Assembly: GCA_030490835.1 (NCBI GenBank)
Contig: CM059975.1
Span: 8,561,579-8,625,578, forward strand
Length of the DNA stretch: 64,000 bases
Reading direction: 5' to 3'
Source of the DNA: Annona cherimola
Lineage: Eukaryota; Streptophyta; Magnoliopsida; Magnoliales; Annonaceae
Shown: positions 58,801-64,000 of the stretch, piece by piece
Numbering within the stretch: position 1 is the first letter of the stretch
Layout of the letters: every line of letters starts with the position of its first letter
Program-made: the position numbers and the translations under genes
Notes under the pieces: model-generated
Databases searched by the model: none
What the model was told of the DNA's origin: nothing
What the model saw: the letters and a program-made list of their open reading frames with translations, nothing else

Positions 58801-60629
58801 GATTAAGTGGATTGGATTTTGATACATGATTAAGGTGGTTGAAATCTATAATGGAAAGATCTGTAATTGAAGTACTTTGATAGTTTACCGAGAAGATTTT
58901 CATAACAGGGTGTTGCAAGTTTGTATTCATCCGTCAAAAAAACATAAATTTTCATAATAAAATTATGTTTGTTCGGAAGGTCGTGGTTGGTAATTTTTTT
59001 TGAAAAAAGTAAATTTTGCGAGGATAAATTTTGCATGGATGACAGAGTGATAAGATGTGATAGAGTTATTAATTAGAAATAAAGAAAGTAAAGATAAAAT
59101 AAAATGTTAATTATATGAAAAACATAAAAAATGTTGAAACATAAAGATAATAATATAAAAGCAAAATGGTTAAGATAGGAAGGGCATGTTTGCTTCATAT
59201 AACTTTTCAACCAAAACTTTTCAATTTAAAATTTTTCACTCTTTGTAATTATTTTATTATTTTAATTATTCTTTACATCTTTTTATGAAACTAACCTTCT
59301 TTTGAACCATTTCTACGCAAATATTCATATAGTTAACTTATTTATTTTACCTTATTCTTTTTTACTCATAATTACTCATATTATATAATATTATTTTTTT
59401 ACATTTCAAAATTTTTTATATAGAAAGCATTTTATGTAAAAGTTTTATCATTTTTGAAACACACTCGAGATACCAAATCATATCAAAATGTACGTATAAG
59501 CTAAAAGAATAATTTTTTTTGCCAAATGTAAAAAGGCCCTTAAATTCATTTCTAATGTGAAATAAAAATTTCCTGTATAGCGGAATGAATAACTTGAAAA
59601 TTTATTACCTAACTAATTATTCGCGGCTTTAATTCTCGAATTTAGTATCCCAACCAACTTATTCCGTAGTTTTCTTCAGTATTGGTCAATATACATCATT
59701 TCCCAATTTGACTATCGTTTTACTGTTGAATAATATTTAAATCATTCTGTGTCTTGAGATGAACACGCAATGATTTGTGGGCTCTCCTTGTCCCCAAGAT
59801 TACATTGAAATTCTCTATAACCACAATCCGCTTCCACACGTACAGAGCATGAACTCCAAAGTCCAAACCTTTTCCTTTTCACGGCTGGATTTTTAATTAA
59901 AACGAAAACGATGAGGTGTATATATATATCGTATACGTATGAATATCAGGAATGATAGAGAATTAGACGGCGGACTATTATTTTAAATGGCTTGCTGATC
60001 ATTTCCATGAACACGACAAACCCAAGTTGGGGAATTGGCGGGGTCCATGCATGGAAGAAGAGTTCTCGCAGACGTACTGATTGCCGATCGATATATATGA
60101 TTTTTATTATTATTATTACTTCCTTGTCATATGGTACTACTGTCCCTTCCATGAAAATTAGCTTAACTGTATATATAAAACGTTGACCCATCCTAGCTAG
60201 CTCCTTAATTCAGTCAGCCGCTAGACCTACATATATAGTCAGTCCGACCCATGACTCTTCGATGCACATGCATTTCCAACCGTTCCATAAATCTTTTGTA
60301 TTCCTTTGTCGTGATCCAAGACTCAATTATATGAGGCCAAAAAGTTCTAGATGTTTGAATAGGTAAGCGGTAGTGAATTGTCTCTCTCTCTCTTCGCCAG
60401 TAATCCAAGTTATTGGCGTGGAGCGTAGACCGCAGCTTCATATACAAGTCCTGTTTATTAAAAGTTTGGTCATTTTTATTTTCATATAGTGTCCCACCCT
60501 TGACTAGTGTTTTGCATAATCTTGCCAGCTGAGGATGATCTGCTTTTGTTTATTTGCAGGCGGCAAAGTATGTATCTGTGGAAAGGTACATAGCGTGTTC
60601 CCCGCATTTAAGCAAAAGATCTAGAGCTG
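55817..60629. other. Intergenic, repeats only
   Basis: Contains an inverted copy of the AT-rich MITE-like family at about 56290-56705 and a partial one at 58560-58740. A CACTA-like end (cactacaaaaaataat) lies at about 58046. A hAT-like MITE lies at about 59184-59466 (gggcatgtttgc to gaaacacactc). The GC-richer stretches at 57330-57700 and 60000-60460 hold no recognisable gene. Confidence 0.45.
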
Positions 60630-60985
60630 TGTAAGCTTAGGTGCACTCGCGTGCAAAAATTCATCTTTTTATATTTTTTGAAATTTTTTTATATAACTAT
60701 TAATCTAGATGTATTTAATACGTGTATTAATTTTTACTATTTTTGGAGACTTTTAGATATTTATTTTTAATTTTTTAAAATTAATGACATTTTCATAATT
60801 AATGAATTACGAAAATACCACTGATTTTAAAAAATCAAAAATAAATATATAAAAATATCCAAAAATAGTAAAAATTAATACACATGTTAAATATATGTAG
60901 ATTAATACTTGTATTAAAAATTCAAAAAAAAATTTAAAAATAGGTGAATTGCACCTGGGTGCACTATGATATTATACATATCTAG
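60630..60985. mobile_element. MITE, long inverted-repeat family, copy at the right side
   Basis: An inverted repeat centred at about 60800. The left arm carries ttaatttttactatttttgg and the right arm aaaaatagtaaaaattaat. The ends carry aggtgcactcg and gcacctgggtgcact. Non-coding. Confidence 0.65.
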
Positions 60986-61345
60986 TGTATAATATTATCT
61001 AAAAATAGGTAAATTTAAAAATTTAAAAATATCTAGTGTGCTTCATATTATACCCTAGTTAGGGTGCACTATGATGAAAATGGAGCTCATTTTAATAATA
61101 CAATAAATGTTTAATTAGTTATATTATTCGAAATTGTATTTTATTATATGGCTTGAAATTATTTAAATCAGAGGTTGGTGTTGGCCACACTTGCTTAAAA
61201 AGGCATATAACTATTTGTAAATTATAAAAAATATCCTATATGTTAATATATAAATTATAATGTAATAATACTTTATAAACTCGTTAATCTACATGGAGAT
61301 GATATTTCAAATGATTTAGATATTAAAAATACAAAGTTGATAATA

Positions 61346-61477
61346 GAGCTTAGTTAGGTTGGTAGAAGCACTACTCTCAAAAGCTCTCATTGGGGTTTCG
61401 AAGCCCAGGTTGAGTGGTTTGTTATTTTCGTGTGTGGGAACTTGCTCTTCTGTATGAGGAGTATTGGCTTCCTCTAA
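61346..61477 (+). mobile_element. Candidate SINE with flanking 7-bp duplication
   Basis: About 132 bp with tRNA-like features: gagcttagttaggttggtag (A-box-like) and, 35 nt later, ggggtttcgaagccc (B-box-like with one extra T). It is flanked by gataata at 61339-61345 and 61478-61484. The surrounding DNA on both sides belongs to the AT-rich MITE-like family, so an insertion into that repeat is plausible. No A-rich tail is evident. Confidence 0.45.
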
Positions 61478-61484
61478 GATAATA

Positions 61485-62453
61485 TTAAAGAGTTTACAAA
61501 GATTTATGTGCTTGATTTGTAAAATTAGATGAAAAAATGATATATTATAAAAGCATACGGTTCCAAATGAAAAGAATGCAGCTTTGGTAACGGTATATAA
61601 ATCAAATAATTTTATTATTTCTATTTTTGTATATTTTCAAATGGCACTTACAAGCCTCTGAGATGAAATTTGATTTATTAAATTCAAATAAATAGTTCTA
61701 AATATAATGAATAGAATGAATTGAAATTTCATAACTAAAGTGAGCCTTATTTAACATCTTGACTAGTGTGGAAGATGGTGCACCCCAACATATCCCTAAA
61801 ACTAGCATTCTTTTATAATTAAAGATCGTATGCAGCATCAGGAAATTACTTGGCTTACAGATTCCCATGCATGCATTTGTAGTGTCTATTCCTCTATTCC
61901 AGTTAACTATGGATTAATATATATCTTTTATAGCTTTGTACGGAACCTCCTTGGCCATTATCTGATCTATTAATATTCATTAACTACCAAGAGCAAAGTC
62001 AAATACAGCACCCAACATTGATTATGATTTCGTCGGGACTCTCCACTTGGTCTTTCGGGTTGACTATAATAATCTTTTAAAAAAAAACTCAAAATTTTGA
62101 TTACAATCTCGTAGATGAATTATTAAAATGAATATATTTGTTATTGTAATTGTTTTCGCAGATAAAGCTTGTATAAAAACACAAGCAACTGCATTTGTTT
62201 AACATAATAATAGTTAAAATGAAACATATACGCTGATAATATTCTTAAGATAATGTTATACAAATCAACTCTTAGATCAACCAAAATTCTAGTGAGACTT
62301 CGTGCAGTTGAATGAAATATAGACGTAAATAGTGATACGCCTTAAAGGGGTGCGTAGGTTTATTTAGCTGTAAGCAAGTGCACGTGTCTGTTAGGTTCTT
62401 AGAGGTCGTTGTGAGTAATGGGCTAAAAAAGGGGAGTCTGTCTTGGAGGGGGC
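61485..62453. other. Intergenic, no gene recognised
   Basis: The remainder of an AT-rich repeat to about 61790, then unassigned DNA up to the TRIM-like element. Confidence 0.4.
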
Positions 62454-62607
62454 TGTGGAGTATTCTGTTTCAATCAGAATTGCAATTGTTATTGCAAGGA
62501 GATGTTCCCTTCTTGAGAGGAACCTTGCTTGTAAGTGGCCACAAGAATAAAAGTACTCACTGATTTTCTATTCATGAAGTTGTAAATGCAAGATGGTTCT
62601 TAAAAAT

Positions 62608-62623
62608 TGGTATTAAAGCTAGG
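62608..62623 (+). other. Degenerate primer-binding site
   Basis: tggtattaaagctagg against the initiator-Met consensus tggtatcagagccagg, three mismatches in 16, two or three bases after the left direct repeat. Confidence 0.5.
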
Positions 62624-62809
62624 TTCCTCCTTCATGGGCCGACGATCACCAGAAAAGGAAGCATTGATTAGAGGAAGCTTGAAAACCAAAGGTGTCAAGA
62701 GGATCCAAGGGATGTAAGGAGGATCACAAGATCACTGTTCTTGAACAAAGAATAGTGGATGAGAAGCAGCAGGTGAAGGATCTTGAAAGGGATGTGAGCT
62801 ATCTATTGG

Positions 62810-63429
62810 TAGGGGTGTTAATGGTCATGGTCAACCCGTCAACCCGCTTGTCCAACCCGTTTATAAATGGGTTTGGATTAAGATTTTTGAATAAATGGGC
62901 TATGATCCACCAACCCGTTTAACCATTTAATTAAATAAATGGATTCGGTTTGAGATTTTATAACTTGTCAACCCGTTTAGTAACCCATTTAACTCATACA
63001 ATCTGTTCAACCCATTTAATTCGTTCAACCCATTTAACTCGCTTAACTCATTAAAGTTTTATATATATATACATGTAATCCCCTTGGTTATTTTTTCTCT
63101 CTAAGTTTTCCTTCAGTCACATAATTTTCATTTTTCTACTGCTGCCCTAATTTTATTTTCCTGTTACTACCCTATTTCCATTTCTTCTGCGCCGAAAATA
63201 CCATCTTGTCTCTCCTTACGAGATCATTATCTACTAGAGTATAGGCTTTTAGGTTATTTGTTATACAATTCGTTAATAACTCACCAACCTGTTTATTAAA
63301 TGGGTTGTAAATGAGTTGGGGTTTAGATTTTTTAAATGGGTTAATAAACGGATTATGGTTGAGATATTTTGTGGGTTAAGATTAGGATTAAGCTCCAACC
63401 CGTCCAATCTTGATCCGTTAACACCCCTA
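62810..63429. mobile_element. Non-autonomous hAT element inserted in the TRIM ORF
   Basis: Perfect 12-bp terminal inverted repeats taggggtgttaa and ttaacaccccta. The flanking 8-mers tctattgg (62802-62809) and cctattgg (63430-63437) differ only at the first base, a hAT-type 8-bp target duplication. The subterminal DNA is full of short caacccgtt / aacgggttg-type words in both orientations, as in Ac/Ds-like elements. 620 bp, no transposase ORF. Confidence 0.85.
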
Positions 63430-64000
63430 CCTATTGGATCTCATGAAGTGGAAGAAGTTTGATTGTGTAAAGGAGAAAGAGCGACGAGGCAGCTCCAAGA
63501 GAAGCACCAGACGCCACCAATATGATGATCCGTCGACTTTCTTGATTGCTGATCATGAACATGATCAAGGTTGCATCACCCGCGAGGTCGACAACATGAC
63601 TCAAGCTCTATTGCGGTGGAAGAATGAAGCTCGATGCAATAGGGAGTATTTTGTTTCAGTCAGGATTGCAACTATTATTGCGAGGAGATATTCCCTTTTT
63701 AAGAGGAACCTTTAGTGCAAGTGGCCGCAAGAATAAAAATAGCCATTGATTTCTGTTCATGAAGTTATAAATGCATGATGGTTCATAACAAATAGTTGCA
63801 TTTAACATTAGGACCTTATAATGGTTTGCATGGAATGATTTATGTAAATATAACGTTTCAACCCAGAAAAACAATCATGGGTCTATGGGAGGCTAGTAGG
63901 TTATGGATCCAAGAACGTAATATTATCCGCTTTGGCTTAGCAGCTTAATCACACGATTTTAAAACACGCCATACTATTATTTTACTTGAAATTCACTTAC

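Larger units (their letters stand above)
62454..63790 (+). mobile_element. TRIM-like mini LTR retrotransposon with a short ORF remnant
   Basis: Direct repeats of about 150 bp at 62454-62605 and 63640-63790 share gcaattgttattgcaaggag, cttctt.agaggaacctt, caagtggcc.caagaataaaa and ttcatgaagttgtaaatgca. The left one is followed by tggtattaaagctagg, a mutated initiator-Met primer site. The internal DNA encodes parts of a charged, coiled-coil-like protein (VLEQRIVDEKQQVKDLERDV, then LMKWKKFDCVKEKERR), split by a hAT element at 62810-63429. The total without that insertion is about 0.7 kb. LTR limits are approximate. Confidence 0.55.

Noticed and set aside
61346..61430. Functional tRNA gene
   Set aside because: The acceptor stem does not pair, the B box has an extra base and the anticodon arm is unclear. 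A SINE fragment is more likely.

Overview
The window is plant nuclear DNA, most likely from an angiosperm. It is AT-rich and gene-poor. The genes have short spliceosomal introns, and the families present are plant ones: a phi-class glutathione S-transferase pair, a NAC transcription factor and a nepenthesin-type aspartyl protease. The rest is plant retrotransposons and MITEs. Nothing prokaryotic, no CRISPR array and no convincing tRNA or rRNA gene was seen. I cannot name the species.

Host genes. (1) 6229-7665, minus strand: a single-exon secreted aspartyl protease. (2) 16856-17777 and 23998-24927, plus strand: two tandem phi-class GST genes with the same three-exon structure and related promoters. 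The first has a GC-AG first intron. The second carries a MITE that ends 83 bp before its ATG. (3) 50669-55714, minus strand: a three-exon NAC gene of the JUB1/NAC042 type. Its first intron is about 3.9 kb and holds a deleted Ty1/copia element.

Mobile DNA. The centre (about 29.9-49.0 kb) is a nested stack. Two old, diverged direct repeats of about 3 kb look like the LTRs of a nearly emptied Ty3/gypsy element of Tekay/Del type. One of them was later hit by an RTE-type LINE fragment (42182-43532, 19-bp target duplication), by an 11.2-kb Ty1/copia element (30904-42076, 5-bp duplication ATTAT) and by a hAT-type MITE. The copia element looks like a Sirevirus: 1.9-kb LTRs, initiator-Met primer site, long gag with two zinc knuckles, and an extra intact 529-codon ORF between pol and the 3' LTR. 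Its pol has four in-frame stops although the two LTRs are almost identical.

Dispersed small elements. (a) A long inverted-repeat family of 320-430 bp with CCCGGGTGCATTGA-like ends and, in the best copies, 9-bp target duplications (Mutator-type). (b) A hAT-like family with GGGTGTGTTTGG ends. (c) An AT-rich 350-400 bp family with copies in both orientations. (d) Two SINE-like fragments. (e) At the right end, a TRIM-like mini-retrotransposon whose reading frame is split by a 620-bp hAT element.

I found no clearly new biological system. The most unusual items are the trans-mobilised-looking copia element with its extra ORF and clustered GTCGAC palindromes, and the MITE activity around the second GST gene. 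Boundaries of old repeats were judged by eye and are approximate.
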